Below, piece after piece: positions 1 through 8,028 of a DNA stretch of 15,884 nucleotides (position 1 is the first letter of the stretch; each line of letters starts with the position of its first letter). Made by a program: the position numbers and the translations under genes. This stretch comes from Alphaproteobacteria bacterium UBA685. GTDB lineage: Bacteria; Pseudomonadota; Alphaproteobacteria; Puniceispirillales; Puniceispirillaceae. The stretch is taken from assembly GCA_002299005.1 (NCBI GenBank), contig DBMZ01000062.1:19149-35032 (forward strand), in the 5' to 3' direction. Below the pieces are notes generated by a model, which was not told the DNA's origin, did not search any database, and saw nothing but the letters and a program-made list of their open reading frames with translations.

Positions 1-54
1 TGGTATTAAACAGATGATTGGTATTAAACAGATGCTTTGTATTAAGAGTAAGAG
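1..54. repeat. 18-bp tandem direct repeats upstream of the DMGDH-like gene
   Basis: The 16-mer TGGTATTAAACAGATG occurs exactly at 1-16 and again at 19-34, giving a period of 18 bp. A third, decayed copy starts at 37; only the TTGTATTAA part (37-45) still resembles the unit. The array lies directly before the Shine-Dalgarno sequence of the gene at 63 and may continue beyond the left edge of the window. The unit is not a palindrome. It could be a set of regulator sites for the downstream catabolic gene or a simple slippage repeat; the sequence alone does not decide. Confidence 0.75.
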
Positions 55-62
55 GATAGATC

Positions 63-2510
63 ATGCCTGAAATTATCAAAGATAACACACCTGCCACAAA
101 GACCCTGCCATCACATGCGAAGGTTGTGATTATTGGCGGCGGTGTTGTGGGCTGTTCTATTTTATTTCATCTCGCCAAATTCGGCTGGAAGGATGTCGTA
201 TTACTTGAGCGTGATGAGCTGACCTCAGGCTCTAGCTGGCATGCGGCAGGTCAGATTCACACCATCAGCTCTGATCCCAATATCAGCCGCCTGCAAAGCT
301 ATACCATCAACCTTTATAAGGAAATTGAAGAGCTATCAGGCCAGTCAACAGGCCTTCATATGACAGGCGGCTTTTATCTGGCTTCGAATAAGACATGGTA
401 TGATTACCTAAAGCGTGAACGCTCAAAGGCACGCTATATGGGCCTTGAACAGGAATTTATCTCGCCAGAGGAAGTCGCAAGACGCCATCCGCTGATTGAC
501 CCAAAACATTATTATGCCGCGCTCTGGGATGACCAAGATGGCGATTTAGACCCGTCTGGCACGACCTATGCCTTTGCCAAGGCGGCCCGTCATTATGGCG
601 CACAATATTTCACCTATACCCCGGCAACAGCGACAAGCCAGCGTGCTGATGGTACATGGGATGTGACAACCCCAAAGGGCGTGATTAACGCTGAGCATAT
701 TGTGAATTGTGGCGGCCTATGGGCGCGCGAAGTTGGCCATATGGGCGGCTTGAATATCCCTGTGCAACCGATGGAACATCACTATCTGATTACCGAGGCG
801 ATTGATGAAATCGCACAATCAGACACGCGCCTGCCTTGCGGTATTGATTATGAGGCCAATGTCTATTTTCGCCAAGAACGTGACGGCATGTTGCTTGGCA
901 CCTATGAGCCTGTGGGCGTGCCGTGGAAGGTTGAAGGCACGCCGTGGGATTTCGGCCATGAGCTATTGAACCCCAATCTTGACCATATTGCTGACCGGCT
1001 AGAGCTTAGCTTTGAGCGTATCCCTGCGCTAGGCAATGCGGGCATTAAATCTGCGATTAACGGGCCTTTCACCTTCGGCCCTGATGGTAATCCGATGATT
1101 GGCCCTGTGCCGGGCATGAAGAATTACTGGTGTGCGGTCGGTGTGATGGCCGGCTTCTGTCAAGGTGGCGGTGTTGGCCTGACGATGGCCGAATGGATGA
1201 TTGATGGCGAGCCTTCGATTGATGTTTGGGCGATGGATGTTGCGCGTTTTGGCAATTGGGCCTCTCCTGATTGGGGCACCGTCAAATCAACTGAGAATTA
1301 TGAACGTCGCTTTGTGATGACCTTCCCGAACGAGACACTGCCAAAGGGGCGCATGCAACAGACAACCGCCCTCTATGATAGGCTGATTGCCAAGGGCGCG
1401 CGCATGGGCCAATCATTTGGCCTTGAACATGTGCTATGGTTCGCTGATAGCCCCGAAGATGCATGGGAAGACCCAACCTTTGAGCGCAATCGCTCGCATG
1501 ATTATGTCGCAAAAGAAGTCAAAGCGGTGCGCGAACATGTGGCAGGGATTGAGATTGCCAATTTCGCCAAACATGAAATCAAAGGCAAAGGCGCAAGAGA
1601 CTGGCTGAATAAAACGCTTGCCGGCACAGTGCCACAAAAAGGCCGCATGACTTTGACGCCTATGCTGACAGAAAAAGGCCAGCTCTATGGTGATTTGACC
1701 GTTGCTTGCTTTGATGAGGAACATTTCATGCTGTTCGGGTCAGGCGCGATGCAAGATGCGCATTCACGCTTTTTTGCCCAAAGCTTGCCAGATGATGTCA
1801 GCCATGAAAATCAGACAGAACAATGGCATGGCATCGCGCTTTCAGGGCCAAAATCACGCCCCCTTCTTGCCGCGATTACAAGAGATGATGTCTCAGCAGA
1901 GGCATTCAAATTCCGTGATTGCCGCATGAGCTATGTCGGCGGTGTACCTGTCATCCTCAACCGCATCAGCTTTTCAGGAGAGCTCGGCTATGAGATTTAT
2001 TGCCGCCCGCAATATTTGCTTAAATTGGCTGAAGCGATTGAAGAGGCTGGCGCAGATTTGGGCTATCGCTGGTATGGCAACCGCGCTTTGATGTCCTTGC
2101 GCCTTGAAAAAGGCTGGGGCGCATGGGGGCTAGAATTCCGCCCTGACTTTAACGCCGTTGAATCAGGCATGGATGCCTTTATCAATTGGAACAAGGATTT
2201 TGTTGGCAAGGACGCCAGTTTAAAATTCAAACAAGAGGGCGTCGCGCGCAAATTAGTCACTCTTACTGTGGACAGCCCGATTGACGCAACACTTGATGAG
2301 GCGGTGCTAAAGGACGGCGAGGCTGTCGGCTATATCACCTCAGGGGCTTATGCGCATCATGTCGGGCAATCCATGGCGATGGCCTATGTTGCGGCTGAAT
2401 ATGCAGATGCTGGCACTGTCCTAGATGTTGAAATTTTAGGCGCATTCCATAAGGCCACTATCCAAGGCGCGCCTATCTATGACCCTGAAGGCACCGCTAT
2501 GCGCTCGTAA
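63..2510 (+). CDS. FAD-dependent dimethylglycine/sarcosine dehydrogenase-type protein (DAO + GcvT domains)
   Basis: This 815-residue protein has the two-part layout of dimethylglycine dehydrogenase and sarcosine dehydrogenase. The N-terminal half (about 20-385) is a DAO-type FAD domain: the dinucleotide motif GGGVVG is at 25-30, the ribose-binding acid is E49, and SSWHAAG at 57-63 holds H60, which in the family carries the covalent flavin. A linker domain (about 385-440) leads to a GcvT-like tetrahydrofolate-binding half, with GDLTV at 543-547, GPKSR at 595-599 and SGELGYEIY at 638-646. The end, YDPEGTAMR (806-814), is typical of the family. The expected reaction is oxidative N-demethylation of a methylated glycine, passing the one-carbon unit to folate, in glycine betaine breakdown. 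The exact substrate cannot be read from the sequence. AGAGGA at 51-56, six bases before the ATG, supports the start. It stands alone on this strand and ends 15 bp before the convergent ccmH. No signal peptide is seen, so it should be cytoplasmic. Confidence 0.85.
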   Translation: MPEIIKDNTPATKTLPSHAKVVIIGGGVVGCSILFHLAKFGWKDVVLLERDELTSGSSWHAAGQIHTISSDPNISRLQSYTINLYKEIEELSGQSTGLHMTGGFYLASNKTWYDYLKRERSKARYMGLEQEFISPEEVARRHPLIDPKHYYAALWDDQDGDLDPSGTTYAFAKAARHYGAQYFTYTPATATSQRADGTWDVTTPKGVINAEHIVNCGGLWAREVGHMGGLNIPVQPMEHHYLITEAIDEIAQSDTRLPCGIDYEANVYFRQERDGMLLGTYEPVGVPWKVEGTPWDFGHELLNPNLDHIADRLELSFERIPALGNAGIKSAINGPFTFGPDGNPMIGPVPGMKNYWCAVGVMAGFCQGGGVGLTMAEWMIDGEPSIDVWAMDVARFGNWASPDWGTVKSTENYERRFVMTFPNETLPKGRMQQTTALYDRLIAKGARMGQSFGLEHVLWFADSPEDAWEDPTFERNRSHDYVAKEVKAVREHVAGIEIANFAKHEIKGKGARDWLNKTLAGTVPQKGRMTLTPMLTEKGQLYGDLTVACFDEEHFMLFGSGAMQDAHSRFFAQSLPDDVSHENQTEQWHGIALSGPKSRPLLAAITRDDVSAEAFKFRDCRMSYVGGVPVILNRISFSGELGYEIYCRPQYLLKLAEAIEEAGADLGYRWYGNRALMSLRLEKGWGAWGLEFRPDFNAVESGMDAFINWNKDFVGKDASLKFKQEGVARKLVTLTVDSPIDATLDEAVLKDGEAVGYITSGAYAHHVGQSMAMAYVAAEYADAGTVLDVEILGAFHKATIQGAPIYDPEGTAMRS

Positions 2511-2525
2511 CTTATGCGGTTTTCT

Positions 2526-4112
2526 TTAAGAGTCGTCTTTTAGCTGGGTGATAATCGCGGCTAATTGGGCTTTGAAACCGCTGACATCATCCGGAATTTG
2601 CTGATAAAGCGCTTCAAAATGGGCAATAGCCTGTGCCTTATCACCTTGCAAGCGTGCGACATGACCAGCGAAGAACAGATATTCTAGCGTGGCATCCTCA
2701 AAGCGTGCCAAACGCGCTAGCGCGTCTGTTGCCTGTGCAAGCCATAGCGCCGGCGCCTCTATCGAGAGCCCATATTCAAGCAAATCCAACTGCGCCTCAC
2801 GGTCATCTGGCAACGCTTTTGCTGCCCCGATAAGTGCCCGCAGGAGCCCCTCTTCATCCACCAGCACGCGTCGTGCCTGAATAAGCCTTTGCCATCCCTC
2901 ACGGTCATCTGGCGCCTCTGACAGGCGCGCCTCAAGGCCCTCGACCATAGCGGCTATCATCTCAGCACGATCTTCATCAGACGCTGAGGCAATGGCCTCG
3001 ACTGTCTCAGCATCTGGTATCGGGCTATCTGGTACATCTGCAAATTCAGCTGGCAGGGCAAGGCCGCCTTCTTCTGCGGCTGTGATGATATTGCGGCGCG
3101 CAAGATCTGGCCAAGGCGTGCCGCTTGGCGCACTCACCGCCAATTGACGCCAATAGCTAATCGCCTGCCCATAGGCCTCATCTTGATAGGCGGCAAGACC
3201 TGCCATAAACAAGGCGCGTGGTTCTGTCGGCAGGATGGCCAAAACCTCTTCAATAAGCGCTCTTGCTGGCAGGGTAATCTGCCCATCAGCTTGGCGGCTA
3301 AGCGCCTCTGCCAGCAGCGCCTTAATGATAGGCGCCTCTTCTGATAGAGACAATGCGCGGCGCAGGGCTGAAACTTCTTGGGGGAATTCATCAAGGCGTG
3401 CATGTGCCAAGGCAAGCGACAAATAAGCTTCAACGGATGACGGCCTGTTTTGGGCATCTTGCTTTGCTGTCGCAAGCGCTTCTTGCAAAGACGCCGTAAG
3501 GTTTGCCTCTTGCAATTGTGCTTGCTGACGCTCTATTGCGCGTTCTGAGATAGGTTGTGCGGCAATGTCTGGCCGGCCAATTTGCCAATAAAGCAACCCT
3601 GTCACCGCTATGATGGCCGCCGCCACCCCGCCAATTAGGGGGCGTGATAGAGCCTCATCATTTGTATCTTCCGATAACTCATCTTCTGCCTCATCTGGCA
3701 GGGACACAGCGCTTGTGCGCCTGAATTGCCAAAACAGACCAGCGGCGAGGATGACCAATAAAAACGGTGTCGCCCATAGCAAGTAGGTTGCCCGGCTAAC
3801 AGGCGGGTTTAATAAAATATAATCGCCATAGGTGGCTTGCAAATTTTGCAAGATAGCGTCATCTGCGAGACCATCTGATAATTGCACGCGCACCTCGCGG
3901 CGCAAATCGACGGCCAATTCAGCATCTGAATCATCTATCGATTGGTTCTGACAGACAAGACAACGCAACTGCGCCGATAAGTCTCTGGCACGCTCTTCTA
4001 GCGCCGGATCTGATAGCTGTTCTTCTGGTGCGATCGCATGGGCTGTCATCATCGCAGACGAGACCACAAATAGTGCCAGCATCACTGATAGAACAGTCCT
4101 AACAGCTCTCAT
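2526..4112 (-). CDS. ccmH: Cytochrome c maturation protein CcmH fused to CcmI (TPR)
   Basis: This 528-residue protein joins two cytochrome c maturation factors. Residues 1-26 form a signal peptide or membrane anchor. The CcmH part follows, with the redox motif LRCLVCQNQ at 49-57 (C51 and C54), which in the family reduces or binds the CXXCH motif of apocytochrome c. A membrane segment is at about 108-128. After an acidic linker (about 139-156) a second membrane segment lies at about 158-178. Residues 180-528 are alanine/leucine-rich helical repeats of the TPR type, matching the CcmI part that holds apocytochrome for haem ligation. E. coli CcmH is also a CcmH-CcmI fusion, but shorter (about 350 residues); many alphaproteobacteria keep the two as separate genes. 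The ATG overlaps the ccmG stop codon (ATGA), implying translational coupling. It is the last gene of the ccmF-ccmG-ccmH operon, convergent with the DMGDH-like gene. No strong terminator is visible in the 15-bp gap. Confidence 0.9.
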   Translation of the reverse strand: MRAVRTVLSVMLALFVVSSAMMTAHAIAPEEQLSDPALEERARDLSAQLRCLVCQNQSIDDSDAELAVDLRREVRVQLSDGLADDAILQNLQATYGDYILLNPPVSRATYLLWATPFLLVILAAGLFWQFRRTSAVSLPDEAEDELSEDTNDEALSRPLIGGVAAAIIAVTGLLYWQIGRPDIAAQPISERAIERQQAQLQEANLTASLQEALATAKQDAQNRPSSVEAYLSLALAHARLDEFPQEVSALRRALSLSEEAPIIKALLAEALSRQADGQITLPARALIEEVLAILPTEPRALFMAGLAAYQDEAYGQAISYWRQLAVSAPSGTPWPDLARRNIITAAEEGGLALPAEFADVPDSPIPDAETVEAIASASDEDRAEMIAAMVEGLEARLSEAPDDREGWQRLIQARRVLVDEEGLLRALIGAAKALPDDREAQLDLLEYGLSIEAPALWLAQATDALARLARFEDATLEYLFFAGHVARLQGDKAQAIAHFEALYQQIPDDVSGFKAQLAAIITQLKDDS

Positions 4113-4675
4113 TTAGCTAACTCTGCAAGGGCTGGGCGGATGATATCTGTGATGGTGTCTTTGAAAACAGGGCCCGCATGACGCAAGACAACTCGCCCCT
4201 CAGCATCCAGCAAAAAGGTCTCTGGCACGCCATAAATGCCCCACCCAATGCCAGCCGTGCCATCATAATCCATCCAAACAGCCGCAAACGGATTGCCATA
4301 TTGCTCAAGGAACGCGGCCGTATCCTCTGCCTTATCCTTATAAGCGATAGCAATCACAGGCACCTCTTCTGATAGCAAGGCCAATGCAGGTATCTCTGCC
4401 CGGCAAGGCGCACACCAGCTTGCCATCATATTCACCAAAACAGGCTGGCCTTTGAACGCCGATAAAGGCTTGGCAAGTGCCTCATTCAAGGCCGTAGCGG
4501 GAAATGCTGGCGCGGCCTTACCTATTAGGACTGACGGCAATTGATCTTGCGTGCGGGTGCCATTAATCGTGCCTTGCAGACCAACAGCCGCCATCACCGC
4601 AAATAGCAAAAACGCCATGACAGGCAACAAAAAGGCAAGGCGCGGTCTCTTTGGTGGCACAATCTTATCAGCCAT
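4109..4675 (-). CDS. ccmG: Thiol:disulfide interchange protein CcmG/DsbE
   Basis: This is a 188-residue membrane-anchored thioredoxin-fold protein facing the periplasm. A single N-terminal membrane segment lies at about 13-33. The active site is WCAPC at 87-91 (C88, C91), within a stretch typical of CcmG/DsbE, and the later GVPETFLLD segment carries the cis-proline loop of the family. Its known role is to pass reducing power from DsbD/CcdA to CcmH and the apocytochrome CXXCH cysteines. The ATG lies inside the 3' end of ccmF (8-bp overlap) and is preceded by an excellent AGGAGG five bases away, itself within ccmF. The stop codon overlaps the ccmH start. Length and architecture are normal for the family. 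Confidence 0.94.
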   Translation of the reverse strand: MADKIVPPKRPRLAFLLPVMAFLLFAVMAAVGLQGTINGTRTQDQLPSVLIGKAAPAFPATALNEALAKPLSAFKGQPVLVNMMASWCAPCRAEIPALALLSEEVPVIAIAYKDKAEDTAAFLEQYGNPFAAVWMDYDGTAGIGWGIYGVPETFLLDAEGRVVLRHAGPVFKDTITDIIRPALAELAK

Positions 4676-6614
4676 TGACGCCTCCTAAATCTTTCAGCCT
4701 ACGCCTTCCCATAAAGGCGAGCATGCCGCCCATGGCCATTATCAGCGCACCGCCCCAGATCCAACTGACAAGCGGCTTGTGATACAGGCGCAAGCTATAG
4801 CCCATCTCATCATCACCATCACCAAGCACCGCGTAATCATCGCCTGAAATATGCGCACGAATGGCCGCCTCTGTGGTCGTTTGACGCTCAGCAGGATAGA
4901 ACCGTTTTTCAGGCGCAAGCTCTGCGATAAAGGCACCATCCAGCGTCTCTAGCGTCAAATTGGCCGTCACTGTCCCATAATTCGGGCCTTGATTTTGAGA
5001 GATGCCAACAAAGCGATATTGCCTATCATCAAGCTTTATCACATCCCCCGGCATAGCACGCACAACTGCCTCGCTTTTGGCAAGACCATCACCAAGCGCC
5101 CCCATCAAAAACACAGCCATACCAATATGACCAAGCCACATCCCCCAAATCGGCAAGCCAAGCATGCGCAAACGGCCCATGCGCCCTGTCTGATGCAGTT
5201 TCAGCTGTCTTTGAATATCAGCCAACATCCCAAAACCAAGCCAGCCACAAAGCCCAAGACCAGCGATTGCGGCGGCTGAATAATGGGCGGTCATACCAAC
5301 GCCAAACATAGTCGCACCGACGGCGCCCGCGCCCCCTGTTATGATAACAAACCGCGCACGTGGCAGGCTTCCTTTGCGCCAGACGGCAAGCGGCCCTAGC
5401 ACCATCCCCACAAGGCCAAGCGCCATAATCGGGTTAAAAGTCGCATCGAAATAAGGCGGGCCAACAGTAATACGCAAATTGGCAAATAATTCCAACGCCA
5501 GCGGATAGAATGTGCCGATAAGAACAATCGCTGCAGCAATCACCAAAATGATATTATTGAAAATAAGCGCCGTATCGCGGCTTACCATCGAGGCATCAGA
5601 GGCGCTAGCAAGCTGTGGGCCTCGCCATGCATAAAGCATAAGCGGAATGCCGATAGCTATCAGCAAAATCACCAAGATAAAGACGCCTCTTGAGGGGTCA
5701 GACGCAAAGCTGTGAACAGATGTCAAAAGACCTGAACGCACAATGAATGTGCCTACCAGTGAGAGCGAGAATGCCATGATAGCAAGCAAAACCGTCCAAC
5801 TCTTTAGCTGGTTACGCTTTTCAACCACAATCACCGAATGCATCAAAGCCGTTGCCGCAAGCCATGGCATAAGAGAGGCATTTTCGACAGGATCCCAAAA
5901 CCACCAGCCACCCCAGCCAAGCTCATAATAGGCCCACCAACTGCCAAGCGCGATACCAGCGGTTAGCGCGCTCCAAGCAGATAGCACCCAAGGGCGCATT
6001 AAGCGTGCCCAGCTTTTGTCAACCTGCCCCTTTATCAAGGCGGCCACTGCAAGCGAGAAGGCAAGCGAGAGACCCACATAGCCCAAATAAAGCATCGGCG
6101 GATGCAAAGCGAGGCCGACATCTTGCAAAATCGGATTAAGGCCCCTGCCTTCAAGAGGCGCGTCTGCCATCCGCTCAAACGGGTTAGAGGTAAATAGGCT
6201 AAAGGCCAAAAAGGCGGCACTGACAAGCCCTTGCACGGCGAGGGTCAAAAGGCGCAAACGTGCCTCAACCAGCTTGCTTGTCATCGCAAAAATACCGCCA
6301 AACAAGACCAATATCACAATCCACAAAAGCAATGAGCCTTCATGATTGCCCCATGTGCCTGATATTTTATAGATAAGCGGTTTGGCTGAATGCGAATGTT
6401 GCGCGACAAGAGAGACTGAAAAATCAGACACGATAAAGCTATAGAGCAAGCTGGCAAATGACGCAAAAACAAGCCACATAGCGCCCAATTGCAGAGGCGG
6501 CGCAAGCGCAGACACACCCCATTTAGACGGCATGACGGGCAAGCTTGCCTGCATCAGCGATATCACCAATGCCATTATCAGCGCGATATGTCCTAGCTCT
6601 GCTAGCGCAATCAT
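4668..6614 (-). CDS. ccmF: Cytochrome c haem lyase subunit CcmF
   Basis: This 648-residue polytopic membrane protein attaches haem from holo-CcmE to apocytochrome c together with CcmH/CcmI. The tryptophan-rich WWD haem-handling signature is clear: GSWWAYYELGWGGWWFWDP at about 224-242, then VENASLMPWL to 252. Conserved histidines expected to ligate or coordinate haem are visible: H171 in ALHPPMLYLG, H259 in LMHSV and H301 in SVHSFA, with a further one in the late LGHIGMAVFLMG segment. Many hydrophobic helices span the protein, and a periplasmic loop (QYRFVGI and following) precedes the last helix. Its length matches the family. The start is supported by AAGAGG nine bases upstream. It is the first gene of the three-gene operon. 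The usual partners ccmE and ccmABCD are not in this window. Confidence 0.95.
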   Translation of the reverse strand: MIALAELGHIALIMALVISLMQASLPVMPSKWGVSALAPPLQLGAMWLVFASFASLLYSFIVSDFSVSLVAQHSHSAKPLIYKISGTWGNHEGSLLLWIVILVLFGGIFAMTSKLVEARLRLLTLAVQGLVSAAFLAFSLFTSNPFERMADAPLEGRGLNPILQDVGLALHPPMLYLGYVGLSLAFSLAVAALIKGQVDKSWARLMRPWVLSAWSALTAGIALGSWWAYYELGWGGWWFWDPVENASLMPWLAATALMHSVIVVEKRNQLKSWTVLLAIMAFSLSLVGTFIVRSGLLTSVHSFASDPSRGVFILVILLIAIGIPLMLYAWRGPQLASASDASMVSRDTALIFNNIILVIAAAIVLIGTFYPLALELFANLRITVGPPYFDATFNPIMALGLVGMVLGPLAVWRKGSLPRARFVIITGGAGAVGATMFGVGMTAHYSAAAIAGLGLCGWLGFGMLADIQRQLKLHQTGRMGRLRMLGLPIWGMWLGHIGMAVFLMGALGDGLAKSEAVVRAMPGDVIKLDDRQYRFVGISQNQGPNYGTVTANLTLETLDGAFIAELAPEKRFYPAERQTTTEAAIRAHISGDDYAVLGDGDDEMGYSLRLYHKPLVSWIWGGALIMAMGGMLAFMGRRRLKDLGGVNG

Positions 6615-6680
6615 TTCATAAAACCTCTTTTGAATAGCTGGCCGTACTATACCTGTCTTTTCAAAAGCATAAAGCCTAAA
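6615..6680 (-). promoter_or_regulatory. Candidate ccmF leader: -10-like box within an inverted repeat
   Basis: The 66-bp gap between the GH1 gene and ccmF holds an 8-bp inverted repeat, CTTTTGAA at 6627-6634 and TTCAAAAG at 6660-6667, separated by 25 bases. Between the arms, the minus strand reads TATAGT (6651-6646), one mismatch from a -10 box. A matching -35 is poor (TTTATG or CTTTAT at 16-17 bp). This may be a weak promoter that makes ccmFGH independent of the sugar operon. The repeat is not followed by a T-run, so it is not a convincing terminator. Confidence 0.3.
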
Positions 6681-8015
6681 TTACCGTGACATTAAGCCGC
6701 TCTGCCAATCAAAATAGCTTTGTTTTGGCGTCCGAATTTGGCTGTCATAATCCACATGAACAAGGCCAAAGCGCTTATCATAGCCAAAGGCCCATTCATA
6801 ATTATCAAGCAGTGACCACGCAAAATAGCCTTTAACTGGCACGCCCTCATCAATCACTTTGGCAATCTCAGCCAAATGCCGCTCAAAATAGGCGATACGC
6901 GCCCCATCTGGCACAGCTCCATCACCCACCCTATCAGCGTTTGCCATCCCATTTTCGGTGATATAAATCGGCAAATCAGGGCAGTAATCATTGGCAAGCC
7001 GTCGCAAGAAAAAGCCCAAGCCCTCAGGCTCAATCTCCCAGCCCATATCTGTTTTAGGCAAATCACCGCGAAGACATTTAAAGCCTAGATGCGGCTCACT
7101 GCTATCAGGGGCAATCACAGAGCGCGTGTAATAATTCACGCCTGTCCAATCAAGCGGGCTGGCAATAATCGCCATATCATCCTGCCAACCCTCTGGCATA
7201 TGATCGCCAAACAGCGCCAACACCTCTTCTGGATAGCGGCCTTTGAAAATCGATTCTTCAAACCAGCGGCTGTAAATACCATCGAACAAATGCGTTTTTT
7301 CGGCCGCCACTTGGCTATCATCAACCGGCACGCCATATTCCTTATTTAAAACACAGCCCAGATTCTTATGCCCCGCCTCACGCATCACCTGAATAGACAG
7401 CCCGTGCGCAAGCTGGATATTATGCATTGATTTTGCGGTCGCATCTAAATCACGCAAGCCCGGCGCATGATGGCCCCAATAATGCGACAGGAACGAGACA
7501 CACCACGGCTCATTCACAGGGGCGATAGTCTCTAGCCTGTCACCAAAATGGCGCATGATAAGGTCGGCATAATCAGCCATATAATGCGCGGTATCACGGT
7601 TTTGCCAGCCCCCTTTTAGCGCATGACGGCGCGGCAGATCCCAATGATATAAAGTCGCAAAAGGCCGCAATCCAAGCGCCAACATGCCGTCAATTAAGCG
7701 ATCGTAAAAATCAACACCCTCCGAATTTACCTGCTGATTAGTCTCTGGCAACAGGCGCGGCCATGAAAAAGAAAAGCGGTAAGCATCAAAGCCACCTTCT
7801 TTTATAAGGTCTAAATCCTGTTCAAACAGATGATAATGATCGCACGCCACACTGCCATCATGCCCGCCAAATACAGCACCAGGAACCTTGGCAAAATCAT
7901 CCCAATGGGACGGCCCACAACCGCCAAAAGAACTGCCCTCTATCTGATAGCTTGCTGTGGCGACGCCAAAGGTGAAATCTGAGGGAAAAGACCGAAGCTC
8001 TGCTGAGATTGACAT
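6681..8015 (-). CDS. GH1 family beta-glucosidase
   Basis: This 444-residue protein is a complete glycoside hydrolase family 1 enzyme. Visible landmarks are SYQIEG near 22-27 (Q24 binds the sugar), YHWDLP at 123-128 (H124), the acid/base glutamate E169 in PVNEPW, the nucleophile E354 in ITENG, and WSLLDNYEWAFGY at 400-412 with the sugar-binding E407 and W408. Both catalytic glutamates are present, so a retaining beta-glycosidase is expected, most likely beta-glucosidase acting on small imported glucosides. No signal peptide is seen, so it is cytoplasmic. It follows aglK by 13 bases. Its Shine-Dalgarno AAGGGG, seven bases before the ATG, touches the aglK stop codon, so it is probably co-transcribed and coupled. 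It is unusual beside an alpha-glucosidase. Substrate cannot be fixed from sequence; GH1 also contains beta-galactosidases and 6-phospho enzymes, the latter unlikely next to an ABC importer. Confidence 0.93.
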   Translation of the reverse strand: MSISAELRSFPSDFTFGVATASYQIEGSSFGGCGPSHWDDFAKVPGAVFGGHDGSVACDHYHLFEQDLDLIKEGGFDAYRFSFSWPRLLPETNQQVNSEGVDFYDRLIDGMLALGLRPFATLYHWDLPRRHALKGGWQNRDTAHYMADYADLIMRHFGDRLETIAPVNEPWCVSFLSHYWGHHAPGLRDLDATAKSMHNIQLAHGLSIQVMREAGHKNLGCVLNKEYGVPVDDSQVAAEKTHLFDGIYSRWFEESIFKGRYPEEVLALFGDHMPEGWQDDMAIIASPLDWTGVNYYTRSVIAPDSSEPHLGFKCLRGDLPKTDMGWEIEPEGLGFFLRRLANDYCPDLPIYITENGMANADRVGDGAVPDGARIAYFERHLAEIAKVIDEGVPVKGYFAWSLLDNYEWAFGYDKRFGLVHVDYDSQIRTPKQSYFDWQSGLMSR

Positions 8016-8028
8016 AGGCTAGCCCCTT

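Noticed and set aside
1..54. CRISPR-like or iteron array
   Set aside because: The two-base spacing between copies, only two intact units and the position at a start codon do not fit CRISPR spacers. No replication gene or AT-rich origin is nearby to support iterons.
2511..2525. Bidirectional terminator between the convergent DMGDH-like gene and ccmH
   Set aside because: Only a 4-bp stem (AAGA/TCTT) can be drawn near 2526-2540, which is too weak to call.
6627..6667. Terminator between the GH1 gene and ccmF
   Set aside because: The arms are AT-rich and 25 bases apart, and no T-run follows on the minus strand, so intrinsic termination is not convincing.
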